Notes under the pieces: model-generated
Seen by the model: the letters and a program-made list of their open reading frames with translations, nothing else
The model's database searches: none
Told to the model about the DNA's origin: nothing
Made by a program: the position numbers and the translations under genes
From: Pseudomonadales bacterium
GTDB lineage: Bacteria > Pseudomonadota > Gammaproteobacteria > Pseudomonadales > Azotimanducaceae
Assembly: GCA_028280225.1 (NCBI GenBank)
Contig: JANQMF010000200.1
Location: forward strand, 1 to 37,228
Length of the DNA: 37,228 bases
Direction of reading: 5' to 3'
Shown: positions 8,313-17,895 of the stretch, piece after piece
Layout: each line of letters begins with the position of its first letter
How positions within the stretch are numbered: the stretch's first letter is position 1

Positions 8313-9881
8313 ATGTACCCAGGCAAATATGTGGCTGAAAACCCCGGACGCCCGGCCTTTATCATGGCCGGCACCGGTGAAGCGGTTTCTTATCGGGAAT
8401 ACGAAGCCAGAACCAATCGGCTGGCCCACTTGTTGCGCCACCAGGGTCTTGCCAGGTTGGATCACTACTCTATTTTTATGGAAAACAACAACCGCTATCT
8501 GGAGTGTTGTGGTGCGGGCGAGCGAGCGGGACTTTACTACACCTGCATCAATCACTATCTGAAGGATGACGAACTGGCCTATATTCTGACCAATAGTGAA
8601 TCGCAGATTCTTATTGTGTCGGCTGAAAAGCTGGCGGTGGCCCGGGCAGCTCTGGACCAGTGTGCCGGGGTGCGGTTGTGTCTGGTGGTTGGTGGAGACC
8701 AGGTGAGCTTGCCGGAGGATACCGCCACAACAGAGTTTCGCGACTTTACCGCGGCGGTTGCGCAATATCCGGATACTCCAATTGATGATGAAGCGTTGGG
8801 TACCTCCATGTTGTATTCGTCGGGTACCACCGGGCGTCCCAAGGGTATTCTCAGGCCTCTGCCCGAGGCCCATCCAAGTCAGTCATTACCGCTGTTTCAG
8901 TTCCTTTTTGAGCTGTGGCACTACCGCGAAGATATGATCTACCTTTCGCCGGCGCCGTTGTACCATTCCGCGCCGCAGGCGGCAACCGGTCTAACTATCC
9001 GTATGGGGGGCACGGTTGTTATCATGGAGCGTTTTGATGCACAAGATTATCTGCAATACGTCAGCCAGTACGGGATTACCCACAGTCAGTTAGTACCCAC
9101 CATGTTCAGCCGCATGTTGAAACTGCCGGAAGAGGTGAGGGCCCGGGCGGATTTGTCTTCCCTGGAAGTTGCCATACACGCGGCAGCACCCTGTCCGGTA
9201 AAAATTAAGGAGCAGATGATCGATTGGTGGGGTCCCATTATTCATGAATACTACGGTGCCACGGAAGGGCTGGGTTTTGCCGCGCTGGACAGTGAAGAAT
9301 GGCTGATACACAAAGGCAGTGTCGGCAAGGTTATCCTGGGTGAGCTGCATGTGCTGGATGAGGAAGGCAAACTCTGCCCGGAGGGTACCCCGGGAGAACT
9401 GTGGTTTAAAACCGCGTCGGAATTTACCTACTTTAACAACGCCGCTAAAACCGAAGAAGCCATGTCCGCGGACGGCACCATGAGCACGGTGGGAGACGTG
9501 GGCTATTTGCAAGACGGTTATCTCTATTTGACGGACCGTTCCACCTTTATGATTATTTCGGGTGGGGTAAATATCTATCCCCAGGAAACCGAAGACTTAC
9601 TGATCACTCATCCCAAGGTGCTTGACGCAGCGGTATTTGGGGTACCGAACGAGGACCTGGGTGAAGAAGTGAAAGCGGTGGTGCAGCTTATCGAAGGACT
9701 TGAACCTTCCGATGACATTGCCGCTGAGTTGATGGCGTTTTGCCTGGAAAATTTGTCCCGGCAAAAAAGCCCCAGGTCCATTGACTTTGAAGCTGAACTG
9801 CCACGATTGCCCACCGGAAAACTCTACAAGCGTTTGTTAAAAGACCGTTATTGGGCCAATCACAAAAGCGGCATTCTCTAA
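8313..9881 (+). CDS. Acyl-CoA synthetase (AMP-forming ligase)
   Basis: A 522-residue member of the ANL adenylating superfamily, which activates a carboxylic acid to acyl-AMP and then acyl-CoA. Motifs: the phosphate loop YSSGTTGRPKG (from about residue 168), YYGATEG (about 313-319), GDVGYLQDGYLYLTDR with the ribose-binding Asp, and the C-terminal catalytic lysine in LPTGKLYKR (about K503). Length and motif spacing resemble medium or long-chain, bile-acid or fatty-acid CoA ligases. The ATG follows GGGAGG. The acyl-CoA dehydrogenase gene is convergent 8 bp downstream; activation followed by alpha,beta-dehydrogenation suggests side-chain or fatty-acid beta-oxidation (inference). Confidence 0.93.
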   Translation: MYPGKYVAENPGRPAFIMAGTGEAVSYREYEARTNRLAHLLRHQGLARLDHYSIFMENNNRYLECCGAGERAGLYYTCINHYLKDDELAYILTNSESQILIVSAEKLAVARAALDQCAGVRLCLVVGGDQVSLPEDTATTEFRDFTAAVAQYPDTPIDDEALGTSMLYSSGTTGRPKGILRPLPEAHPSQSLPLFQFLFELWHYREDMIYLSPAPLYHSAPQAATGLTIRMGGTVVIMERFDAQDYLQYVSQYGITHSQLVPTMFSRMLKLPEEVRARADLSSLEVAIHAAAPCPVKIKEQMIDWWGPIIHEYYGATEGLGFAALDSEEWLIHKGSVGKVILGELHVLDEEGKLCPEGTPGELWFKTASEFTYFNNAAKTEEAMSADGTMSTVGDVGYLQDGYLYLTDRSTFMIISGGVNIYPQETEDLLITHPKVLDAAVFGVPNEDLGEEVKAVVQLIEGLEPSDDIAAELMAFCLENLSRQKSPRSIDFEAELPRLPTGKLYKRLLKDRYWANHKSGIL

Positions 9882-9889
9882 TCCTGAGC

Positions 9890-11092
9890 TTAAACGTAGC
9901 GTTTGATCAACTGTTTGCCCAGGGCCATCATGTGTACCTGATCAGGGCCGTCAGCCTGGCGGCACCAGCGGGCATAGTTAAATGCTTCAGCCATGGGATA
10001 GTCCTGGGTTAAACCACCCGCGCCGTGAATTTGCATACAGCGATCGATCACCGTTTGAGCCATAAGGGGGACGGTGATCTTGGCCGCGGCAATCAGATCC
10101 CGGGCATCTTTTGCGCCGACTTCGTCGATGGCCCGGGCGGTTTTTAAGGTTAACAGACGGGCCTGCTCAATTTCGCTGAAAGATGTGGCAATGTCTTCCA
10201 GTACGGATTGGTGGTCAGCCAGTTTACGGCCAAACGTTTCGCGTTGGGTGGCGCGCCGACAAGCCAGTTCCAGCGCGCGTTGGGCACTGCCGATCAGGCG
10301 CATACAGTGATGAATGCGCCCGGGCCCCAGGCGTCCCTGGGCAATTTCAAACCCCCGGCCTTCACCCAGAAGCATGTTTTCGGCAGGCACGCGGACGTTG
10401 TCAAAATGCACCTCAGCATGCCCAAGGGGGGCATCGTCATATCCCAGGGTGGTCAGCGGACGCACCAGCCTTACACCGGGGGTTGCCTTGGGCACAAGGA
10501 TCTGACTCTGCTGCAGGTGCCGGTTGGGGTTGTCCGGGTCGGACTTGCCCATCACAATCAGTATTTTGGTCCGCTCGTACAGGGCGTTGGTGATAAACCA
10601 CTTTTTGCCGTTGATCACGTACTCATCACCGTCGCGCTGGATAGAGGTCCGCACGTTGGTGGCGTCGCTGGAGGCGACGTCCGGTTCGGTCATACAGTAA
10701 GAAGAGCGGATCTCCCCGGCTAACAAGGGTGCTAACCACTGGTCTTGCTGGGCCTGAGTTGCGTATTTCAAAAATACTTCCATGTTGCCGGTATCCGGTG
10801 CATTGCAGTTAAACACCTCGGGCGACCACAGCACACGGCCCATAATCTCCGCCAGGGGGCAGTAGTCCTCGTTACTTAAGCCGCCATGATCCCTGGGCAT
10901 CCATAAGTTCCATAAACCGGCCGCCTTAGCCAGGGTTTTTAACTCCTCCATCAGGGGCACTGTTGAAAAACGATTGTCCAGGCCGGTCAGTTCCTGGTGG
11001 TAACGTAATTCGTTAGGGTAGATATGCTGATCCATGAAAGATTGCAGTTGATCCTTCAGTTGATCTATGGATTGTTCGGATGGTGTTGACAT
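9890..11092 (-). CDS. Acyl-CoA dehydrogenase family protein
   Basis: A 400-residue flavoprotein with the three ACAD domains. The FAD and substrate signature YCMTEPDVASSDATN lies at 132-146; the middle beta domain has KKWFITNA; the C-terminal helical domain contains RETFGRKLADHQSV and MQIHGAGGLTQDYPMAEAFNYAR-type sequence, the flavin-adenine contact. It catalyses alpha,beta-dehydrogenation of an acyl-CoA with electrons passed to ETF. The overall pattern is like the ACAD10/11-type branch, but chain length cannot be read. The ATG has AGGAAC upstream. A tandem 13-bp repeat lies in the promoter gap shared with the divergent GST gene. Confidence 0.92.
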   Translation of the reverse strand: MSTPSEQSIDQLKDQLQSFMDQHIYPNELRYHQELTGLDNRFSTVPLMEELKTLAKAAGLWNLWMPRDHGGLSNEDYCPLAEIMGRVLWSPEVFNCNAPDTGNMEVFLKYATQAQQDQWLAPLLAGEIRSSYCMTEPDVASSDATNVRTSIQRDGDEYVINGKKWFITNALYERTKILIVMGKSDPDNPNRHLQQSQILVPKATPGVRLVRPLTTLGYDDAPLGHAEVHFDNVRVPAENMLLGEGRGFEIAQGRLGPGRIHHCMRLIGSAQRALELACRRATQRETFGRKLADHQSVLEDIATSFSEIEQARLLTLKTARAIDEVGAKDARDLIAAAKITVPLMAQTVIDRCMQIHGAGGLTQDYPMAEAFNYARWCRQADGPDQVHMMALGKQLIKRYV

Positions 11093-11140
11093 GGGCTGTT
11101 CCTGGCCTTACCCCACCACATGCAGGTGAAGGGGTTTACT

Positions 11141-11166
11141 AAATTGATTGGATAAATTGATTAGAT
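11141..11166. repeat. Two tandem 13-bp repeats in the ACAD/GST divergent gap
   Basis: AAATTGATTGGAT (11141-11153) is followed immediately by AAATTGATTAGAT (11154-11166), with one mismatch. Direct repeats about one helical turn apart in a 249-bp divergent promoter region could bind a regulator twice on one DNA face. I saw nothing else distinctive in this gap. Confidence 0.5.
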
Positions 11167-11341
11167 AAAGAGTATAACACCCGTATCGTGGCACTGAGGT
11201 TACGCGCTTCCGTCCGTGCTGCCGGAGCGGGCCGGTTATCACGATCTTGTCCGGGTAAAAAGTAAGTATTTTGCATTTACCGGGGTCGGTCTTTATTAGG
11301 ATTCTGCTGTTAAGAAGACCACACAGGATTGAGGAAAGAAG

Positions 11342-12418
11342 ATGAAGGTATATGGTGTATCGGTTTCTTACTATACGGGTAAGCTGGAAACTTACCTGCG
11401 CTACAAGGGGATTGCTTATGATATGGAGCCCCCCTATGCCAAGGCTAAGGAAATTCTCCCCCACACCGGCGCCATTCAGGTACCGATGGTGCATCGTGAC
11501 GATGGGCGGTGGATGTCTGACAGCACCCCAATCATTGCACATTTGGAGACAGAATATTCCGATAACCCCATAATGCCTGAAGATCCGGTGGTGCGTTTTA
11601 TTGCGCTGCTGATCGAAGATTATGCGGATGAATGGCTGTGGCGGGCGGCTATGCATTATCGTTGGAGCTACGAACATGACCGTGCGCTATTGTCCAGGAT
11701 AATTGTTGACGAAGCGGTGACCCATTTGCGGCTGCCCAGGTTTCTCCGGCTTCGAACCATTGCCCGGCGGCAGCACACGAGTTTTGTCCTTAAAGACGGC
11801 GTGACCGTCCAAACCCGGGACCATGTGGAACAGGGCTACCTTAATGCCCTGGCTAACATGAGTAAAATGTTAGAGCAACACCCGTTTCTGTTGGGCACAA
11901 AACCTTCCATTGCCGACTTCGGGTTGATGGGCCCGATGCTGCGGCATTTTGGCCAGGATCCTACCCCCCAGGAAATTATGCGCAACCGGGGTCCCAAGGT
12001 TTACGCATGGGTGGCGCGGATGTGGAATGCGGCGGGTACCGGGGGGGAACTGGTCGAAGCGGTGCCGGACGCCTGTGCTGACATGCTTAAAGAAATTGCC
12101 CAGACCCACCTGGTGCAACTGGCCTGTAACGCCCGGGCTTATGCCGGCGGCAAGAAAAAATTTGATATGTCGGTACAGGGTTGCCAGTACGTGGACCTGC
12201 CGGTATCCCGCTATCGGGTTTACTGCCTTGAACGCCTCCGGGAAGAATTTGCCGGTCTTGGTGCACAGGCTCAGGAGCGGGTCAAAGGTTGGCTTGGCTT
12301 CCCCGAAGCTGAAGTGATCTGGACCAACGAACCGGTGGCTCAATCGGACTATGATGTGCAGCGTCAGGCGCCTTTTAACAAAGCCATTAATGTGTATGGC
12401 ACGGGTACACCGGAATAA
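11342..12418 (+). CDS. Glutathione S-transferase-like protein, long form
   Basis: A 358-residue protein, much longer than the usual ~210-residue GST. Residues 1-75 form a thioredoxin-like N-domain: SVSYYTGKLETYLRYKGI, the cis-proline at QVPMV (P48) and the glutathione gamma-glutamyl contact SDSTPI (59-64). Residues ~85-235 are the helical C-domain (FLLGTKPSIADFGLMGPM is the N-capping/hydrophobic staple region). About 110 further residues (ACADMLKEIAQTHLVQL... to the end) are an added tail that I do not recognise. It may conjugate or isomerise hydrophobic intermediates. The ATG follows GAGGAAAG. It is convergent with atzF, 7 bp apart. Confidence 0.82.
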   Translation: MKVYGVSVSYYTGKLETYLRYKGIAYDMEPPYAKAKEILPHTGAIQVPMVHRDDGRWMSDSTPIIAHLETEYSDNPIMPEDPVVRFIALLIEDYADEWLWRAAMHYRWSYEHDRALLSRIIVDEAVTHLRLPRFLRLRTIARRQHTSFVLKDGVTVQTRDHVEQGYLNALANMSKMLEQHPFLLGTKPSIADFGLMGPMLRHFGQDPTPQEIMRNRGPKVYAWVARMWNAAGTGGELVEAVPDACADMLKEIAQTHLVQLACNARAYAGGKKKFDMSVQGCQYVDLPVSRYRVYCLERLREEFAGLGAQAQERVKGWLGFPEAEVIWTNEPVAQSDYDVQRQAPFNKAINVYGTGTPE

Positions 12419-12425
12419 GGGTTGC

Positions 12426-14210
12426 TTATGGTTTGCGCCGCAGCCAGTTCCGCCATCCGCCAAACCGGGTAATATCCCGGGCGTTGTCGGGCACACCGTT
12501 AGCACAAACGAAACCGCTCACCCAGGTATTGTCCGCAAGCTGAACCTTGCCGATGGCCAGGGGTTCGGCTATGCCGTCCACAAATGAACCCCAGGTCTCC
12601 TGGGGTAAGGCCCACACTTCAACGTCAATGGCGGCACCTTCACCCGGGGAGCGGATCAGGGCCGGGCGTTTGCCGTCCGCCAGGGCGTATAGTCTGTAAT
12701 CATTGTGGGTTTGCGTTGTCCTGACAAGTCTGGCATTGCGGCTGGTAAGCTGCCAGTTCAGGGGCTGTCCGCTGAGGTGGGCACCACATACCACAATATC
12801 TATATTTGCCTTAAACGCTGCCGCAGGGGGAGGGAGGGTTGTCCTGGGCAGCGGACGTTGACTTGCCCCCAGGGGCAGGTTGATGTTTTGTTGCAGGGTG
12901 TTTGCAAAACTCAGCAGCCGGTAATCCCTGCACCAGTGGCTGAACAGGGTAACGCCCCAACTGGGCCCTTGGGGTAGTATCCCCACGGGTACCGCCGTGG
13001 CTGCATAGTCCAACAGGTTCATAAAGTTGGTATAAGTGCCCAATCTGGAGTTCAGATCAATGGGGTCTGCGGCCACCTGCTCGCGGGTATAGATGGTTGG
13101 CGTGGTTGGGGTAAGCACAAAGTCATTGGGGCTGACAAGATCGTCACATATTCTTTTCAGGCTTTGGAGCTGGTAAAAGGCCTCGAATGTCGCATCAGCG
13201 GTGCTTTCTGCGCTGAGAATGGTGTTGAGAACCGGCAGGCGTTTGTCCGCCTCTACGCCGGAGGTCGCCAGACGGCGTTCAGCCACCCAGGGTCCCTGGT
13301 ACAGCAGGCGCGCGGCGGCGTAGAAGGGTTCAAAGTTTATCCGATGCACCGTGCCACCCATGTCCACCAGAACCTGTACAGCGTGCTCAAAGAGGGCGGC
13401 GGTGTTTTTGTCACCGTCGAAGTCAAGCTGTTCGGGGATGGCAAAATTGAATGTGGCCGGGGTGGCACCAAAGTTGTGAATGGTGTTGTGGTGCGGATTG
13501 TCCCGGCTGAACGGATCCCCGGGATCCGCATGGATGCACTGTTCCAGGACGATGGCAATGTCGTTTGCGCTTGGTGCCATGATGGATATGCAGTCGATGG
13601 TGCGGCAGGCAGGGACCAGGCCGGTGGTGCTGATCAGGCCGTGGGAGGGTTTGTGACCCACAATGTTGTTAAAACTGGGTGGTACTCTTCCGGAACCGGC
13701 GGTGTCGGTCCCAAGGGCAAAGCTGACCTGCGCCAGGGCGGTGGCGACGGCGGAACCCGAACTGCTGCCGCCGGAAATAAAGGCGGGATTAAGCGCATTT
13801 AGGCCTTCACCAAAGGGGGAGCGTGTGCCGACCAATCCTGTGGCAAACTGGTCCAGATTTGTCTTACCCAGGGGTATTGCCCCGGCGTTAATTAGATGCT
13901 GTACCACCTGGGCCGACTCCGTGGGGGTATAGGTAAAACCCGGGCATGCGGCGGAGGTGGGTATCCCCGCCAGATCAATATTGTCCTTAATGGCGAAGGG
14001 CACACCGTACAGCGGCAGGCTTGCGGCATCCATACCTTTAAGCCGGTCCAGATAGGGGTCCAGTTCCGATGTGCTCAGGACGTAGATCCAGGCGTTGTGG
14101 GTATCCTCCCGGGCGCGCCTGGCCAGCATGTGTATGACGGTTTTGGGGTCGAAAGATCCCTGTTGATAGCCGCGCCGGAGGTTTTCTATCTGTAGCTGAT
14201 CTATATTCAT
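12426..14210 (-). CDS. atzF: Allophanate hydrolase
   Basis: A 594-residue amidase-signature enzyme that hydrolyses allophanate to ammonia and CO2, the last step of the guanidine/urea carboxylase route. The Ser-cisSer-Lys triad fits amidase spacing: K75 (FAIKDNID), S149 (ISGGSSSGSA) and S173 (DTAGSGRVPP). After the amidase core (to ~450) a C-terminal domain of about 130 residues (IDIVVCGAHLSGQPLNWQL...) matches the extra AtzF domain. It is the last gene of the operon, and its ATG overlaps the carboxylase stop by 4 nt (ATGA), so translation is coupled. Confidence 0.95.
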   Translation of the reverse strand: MNIDQLQIENLRRGYQQGSFDPKTVIHMLARRAREDTHNAWIYVLSTSELDPYLDRLKGMDAASLPLYGVPFAIKDNIDLAGIPTSAACPGFTYTPTESAQVVQHLINAGAIPLGKTNLDQFATGLVGTRSPFGEGLNALNPAFISGGSSSGSAVATALAQVSFALGTDTAGSGRVPPSFNNIVGHKPSHGLISTTGLVPACRTIDCISIMAPSANDIAIVLEQCIHADPGDPFSRDNPHHNTIHNFGATPATFNFAIPEQLDFDGDKNTAALFEHAVQVLVDMGGTVHRINFEPFYAAARLLYQGPWVAERRLATSGVEADKRLPVLNTILSAESTADATFEAFYQLQSLKRICDDLVSPNDFVLTPTTPTIYTREQVAADPIDLNSRLGTYTNFMNLLDYAATAVPVGILPQGPSWGVTLFSHWCRDYRLLSFANTLQQNINLPLGASQRPLPRTTLPPPAAAFKANIDIVVCGAHLSGQPLNWQLTSRNARLVRTTQTHNDYRLYALADGKRPALIRSPGEGAAIDVEVWALPQETWGSFVDGIAEPLAIGKVQLADNTWVSGFVCANGVPDNARDITRFGGWRNWLRRKP

Positions 14211-17200
14211 GACACGGCGGCATTATGCGGATCGATCCACATCAGCACCTGTCCACTGGTCACACCGTGTCCCTTGCCAACGTGGATGGCGGAAATCCGC
14301 CCGGCGACCGGTGCGGTGACCGGTACCTCCATTTTCATGGATTCGATCAGGCAAAGGGTTTGTCCCACTTCAACATGATCACCTTCATCCACGCTCAGCT
14401 CCCAGATAGACCCGGAAACAAGACTGTCCACGCACAGGCTGCCTTCCGGGCATTCTTCGATGTTGGCTGCTGCTTCACTTTCCTGTGCCTGGAAAACGTC
14501 CTGGCCGTTGGCGCGCCAGTTTTCCATTTCCTGATTAAAGGCGAGCAGACGTTTTTGGGAGAACGCTTGGATAGATGCCTGGTTGTTGCGCAGTTCTGTT
14601 TCGTAGTCCTGTAAGTCAAATTGCGTGGATTCGACCTTAAGATCATACTCGCCCAGCAGCACTTGTTCGCGAATAGCCTCTAGTTCTTCCGGGGTGACGG
14701 GAAAAAACCTGATCTGATCAAAAAAGCGCAACAGCCAGGGTTTTTCGAAAGTGCTGTTGCGTTGATAGCGGCTCCACATCTGGAGCGTGCGGCCGCATAG
14801 CTGATAACCTCCGGGCCCTTCCATCCCATAGATACAAAGATAGGCGCCGCCGATGCCCACGGAATTTTCCGCGGTCCAGGTTCGCGCCGGATTGTATTTG
14901 GTGGTGACCAAACGATGTCTGGGGTCCAGGGGGGTTGCCAGGGGGGCGCCCAGGTAAACATCTCCCAGGCCGAGGACCAGATAACTGGCGGAAAATACGA
15001 TGTTCTTGACGTCATCCACGCTGTCCAGGCCGTTTATCCGGCGGATAAATTCCAGGTTGTCCGGGCACCAGGGTGCATTACTGCGCACGGATTGACTGTA
15101 GTGTGTAGCCGCTTGTTTGCAAACAGCGTCATCCCAGGACAGCGGCAGATGGACAATGCGGCTGTCGATACGATTGTTTTGACCGCTGCAGGCTTGGCAG
15201 CCGGTATGGATGTGGTCCACCAGATGGGGTAGAGATATTGCCTGGCTGTTGTAGTGTACCTGCAGGGAGCGGACACCGGGGGTCAGTTCGCGCATTCCCG
15301 GCACGCGGTTTGTATCCAGCCATTGCATCAGTTGTTGGATACGCAGGCGCCGTGCAATGTCCAGCTCCGCAGTGCCCACTTCAATGAGTACAAAATGGTC
15401 TCCCGCGGCTCGTACCTGGACCTTGTCACTATGCAGGGTGGTTTCCAGTACAACGGGTGAAGTCAGCGGCCCCGTCTGTCGAGTGTGCTTGGATTTGTCA
15501 TCCGCCCCGGCCGCTTCCAGGGTGGTGGCCTCTTCCATAGAGACACTTTGGAAACGGATCCGGTGTCCCGCCCGCAACTGGCCGAGTTTCCATAAGTCAG
15601 CGGTGATCACCGTGGCGGGACAAACAAAGCCGCCCAGCGAGGGTCCATCCGGCCCGAGAATCACCGGCATATCGCCGGTAAAGTCCACGGTACCAAAGGC
15701 GTACGCAGTGTCGTGAATATTAGATGGATGCAAACCCGCATCGCCGCCACTATCGCGAACCCACTCCGGTTGTGGACCAATCAGCCGGATTCCGGTTCTG
15801 CTGGAGTTGTAGTGGATCTCCCAGGATGTGTCGAAAAACGTATTGATATAGTCAGGGGTAAAATATTCCGGGGCGCCATGGGGGCCGTAGATTACCCGGA
15901 TAGTCCACTCGCCGTTGCTGTTGGTTATTTGGCGGGTACGGTCCGAACAGGCCTGCTGCGGGCCTTGCCGGCTCTCTTCACCGGTGACGATCGGATTGCG
16001 TGCATCAACCAGGCGCAATTTATCCCCGGTGCGCAGTTCGCGGCCAACGTGCCCGCCAAATTGCCCCAGTACAAAGGTGGACTTGGAACCCAGGTAGGTG
16101 GGACAGGCGATACCGCCGGCAAAACCCAGGTAGGCGCGTGCTCCCCCCTGGTGTACTTCCCCCAGAACCAGGGTCTGGCCCCGGGTAATACTGAAAGGTG
16201 TATTCATCAGCACCGGCCGGGCACCAACGGATGCCTCAACAGGGGCGCCCGCCAGCACGATGTGGGTATCCCGGTTAAAGCGCAGCGTGGGTCCGTGCAG
16301 TGTAATTTCCAGGGCTGCGGCATCCCTGGGGTTACCCAGCAGGCTGTTAGCCCAGGCCAGACTCTTGGCGTCCATGGGGCCGGATGGCGGCACACCCACA
16401 TCCCAATAGCCCGGCCGGCCCAAATCCTGAATGGTGGTTTGTGTGCCCGGTTTGACGACCTCTATGGTCGGAGCCAGAAATTCATGGTTGGCCAGGGTGT
16501 TGGTCAACAATTCACCATTTTTGAACAGCGGCTGGCCGAGGATGCTGGCCACATAGGCAAGATTGGTTTCCACACCGTAGACGGAGGCGCTTTCCAGATA
16601 TGTTTGTAACTTTGTTAGCGCCAAAGCGCGGCTGTTACCGTAGCTGATAATTTTTGCCAGCATGGGATCGAACAGGGAGGGCACCGTTAAGCCGGGTTCT
16701 ACCCAGCTTTCCAGGCGAATGTTGGATTGCGGGGGGAAAGTAACCTCGCTGATTAAGCCCGGCGAAGGCATAAAATCGTTGTTGGGGTCTTCTGCGTAGG
16801 TGCGCACCTGGATAGCATGTCCCTTGGGTTCGAGGCGTTGCCGCCAGCCGGCCAAGTCTTCCATTTCTCCAGCGGCCAGGCGTATCATGCAGGCCACCAG
16901 ATCGATGTTCCATACCTCTTCGGTGACCCCGTGTTCCACTTGGAGCCGGGTATTTACCTCCAGAAAATAAAACTTCTGATCATCCGCGTCATAGATATAT
17001 TCCACCGTGCCGGCGCTGCGGTAATTCACGGATCCCAGCAGTGCCTCAGCGGTCCGGCAAAGTTCGCTGCGCACTCCATCAGGTAAATTGGGTGCCGGTG
17101 TTTCTTCAATCACTTTTTGATTGCGCCGTTGGGCTGAGCAATCCCGCTCACCCAGGCTGACCACGCCGCCAAGGCCATCACCAAATACCTGCACCTCAAT

Positions 17201-17821
17201 ATGTCGTGCGCGGGCGATGTATTTTTCCACAAAAACTTCACTGTTCGAAAAATAGCTCTTGCTCAGTTCCCGCACCGAGGCCCAGGCTTCGACAAGTTCA
17301 TCCTTGCTGCTGCACACCTGCATGCCGATACCCCCGCCACCCGCGGTGCTTTTGAGCATTACCGGATAACCCAGGTTTTTAGCCCAGGTCAGGGCCTGGT
17401 CTAAGGATTCGAGCAGGGCAGAGCCGGGGATACAGGGTACGTTGGTGGCTTCGGCAAGCTGGCGGGCTTCATGTTTGAGTCCAAACAAACTGATCTGCTC
17501 CGGGGTGGGCCCGATAAATGTGATGCCGGCGGTTTCGCAAGCCAGGGCAAAAGACTTGTTTTCGCTCAAAAATCCGTACCCCGGATGAATGGCATCCACG
17601 TTGTATTGGCGGGCAATCTCGAGAATCCTGTCCGCCTGCAGATAGGTCTCACTGACCCGCCCTGAACCCAGGGATACCTTATGGGTAGCCTGCCGCAGAT
17701 AGCTGGCCTGTCGGTCTTCATGGTGGTAAATGGCGACTGAGGCGAGCCCCATTGTGTTCAGGGTGCGGATGATGCGCCCCGCAATGACGCCGCGGTTGGC
17801 GACGAGAACTGTTTTAAACAT
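14207..17821 (-). CDS. Biotin-dependent guanidine/urea carboxylase
   Basis: A 1204-residue single-chain carboxylase. Order: biotin carboxylase with ATP-grasp (1-450; GGGGIG 161-166, ERDCSAQRRNQK 225-236, EVNTRLQVEHGVTE 288-301), a KipA-like and a KipI-like half forming the carboxyltransferase (~455-1050), and a C-terminal biotinyl domain with ESMKMEV, biotin lysine K1163. The family was first called urea carboxylase. Members that sit with two DUF1989 proteins and a ykkC riboswitch were later shown to prefer guanidine, giving carboxyguanidine. Both markers are present here, so guanidine is the likely substrate; I cannot confirm specificity from active-site residues. Two hairpins separate it from the upstream DUF1989 gene. 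Confidence 0.94.
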   Translation of the reverse strand: MFKTVLVANRGVIAGRIIRTLNTMGLASVAIYHHEDRQASYLRQATHKVSLGSGRVSETYLQADRILEIARQYNVDAIHPGYGFLSENKSFALACETAGITFIGPTPEQISLFGLKHEARQLAEATNVPCIPGSALLESLDQALTWAKNLGYPVMLKSTAGGGGIGMQVCSSKDELVEAWASVRELSKSYFSNSEVFVEKYIARARHIEVQVFGDGLGGVVSLGERDCSAQRRNQKVIEETPAPNLPDGVRSELCRTAEALLGSVNYRSAGTVEYIYDADDQKFYFLEVNTRLQVEHGVTEEVWNIDLVACMIRLAAGEMEDLAGWRQRLEPKGHAIQVRTYAEDPNNDFMPSPGLISEVTFPPQSNIRLESWVEPGLTVPSLFDPMLAKIISYGNSRALALTKLQTYLESASVYGVETNLAYVASILGQPLFKNGELLTNTLANHEFLAPTIEVVKPGTQTTIQDLGRPGYWDVGVPPSGPMDAKSLAWANSLLGNPRDAAALEITLHGPTLRFNRDTHIVLAGAPVEASVGARPVLMNTPFSITRGQTLVLGEVHQGGARAYLGFAGGIACPTYLGSKSTFVLGQFGGHVGRELRTGDKLRLVDARNPIVTGEESRQGPQQACSDRTRQITNSNGEWTIRVIYGPHGAPEYFTPDYINTFFDTSWEIHYNSSRTGIRLIGPQPEWVRDSGGDAGLHPSNIHDTAYAFGTVDFTGDMPVILGPDGPSLGGFVCPATVITADLWKLGQLRAGHRIRFQSVSMEEATTLEAAGADDKSKHTRQTGPLTSPVVLETTLHSDKVQVRAAGDHFVLIEVGTAELDIARRLRIQQLMQWLDTNRVPGMRELTPGVRSLQVHYNSQAISLPHLVDHIHTGCQACSGQNNRIDSRIVHLPLSWDDAVCKQAATHYSQSVRSNAPWCPDNLEFIRRINGLDSVDDVKNIVFSASYLVLGLGDVYLGAPLATPLDPRHRLVTTKYNPARTWTAENSVGIGGAYLCIYGMEGPGGYQLCGRTLQMWSRYQRNSTFEKPWLLRFFDQIRFFPVTPEELEAIREQVLLGEYDLKVESTQFDLQDYETELRNNQASIQAFSQKRLLAFNQEMENWRANGQDVFQAQESEAAANIEECPEGSLCVDSLVSGSIWELSVDEGDHVEVGQTLCLIESMKMEVPVTAPVAGRISAIHVGKGHGVTSGQVLMWIDPHNAAVS

Positions 17822-17831
17822 AGCTTACCGG

Positions 17832-17891
17832 GGTGGGCCGTCCCACCATGTATCCCAACGGGGTTGGGGTGCCGGCGGGTCGTCCCGCCGG
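17832..17891 (-). repeat. Pair of related intercistronic hairpins (BIME/REP-like)
   Basis: In the 73-bp gap between the DUF1989 gene and the carboxylase gene lie two stems with 4-nt loops: 17832-17847 (6-bp stem) and 17872-17891 (8-bp stem). On the coding strand the cores read GGTGGGACGGCCCACC and GGCGGGACGACCCGCC. They differ in paired positions, so pairing is kept. They resemble repetitive extragenic palindromes and could act as mRNA stabilisers or a partial terminator. Confidence 0.6.
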
Positions 17892-17895
17892 GATT

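Noticed and set aside
15713-16609. 298-codon open frame on the plus strand
   Set aside because: It lies wholly antisense to the carboxylase, whose domains and motifs are clear. Its translation is low-complexity Gly/Arg/Pro-rich with no recognisable domain.
12426-17821. Reading this pair as a urea amidolyase system for urea
   Set aside because: The two DUF1989 genes and the guanidine-I riboswitch in the same transcript fit guanidine better; a side activity on urea is not excluded.
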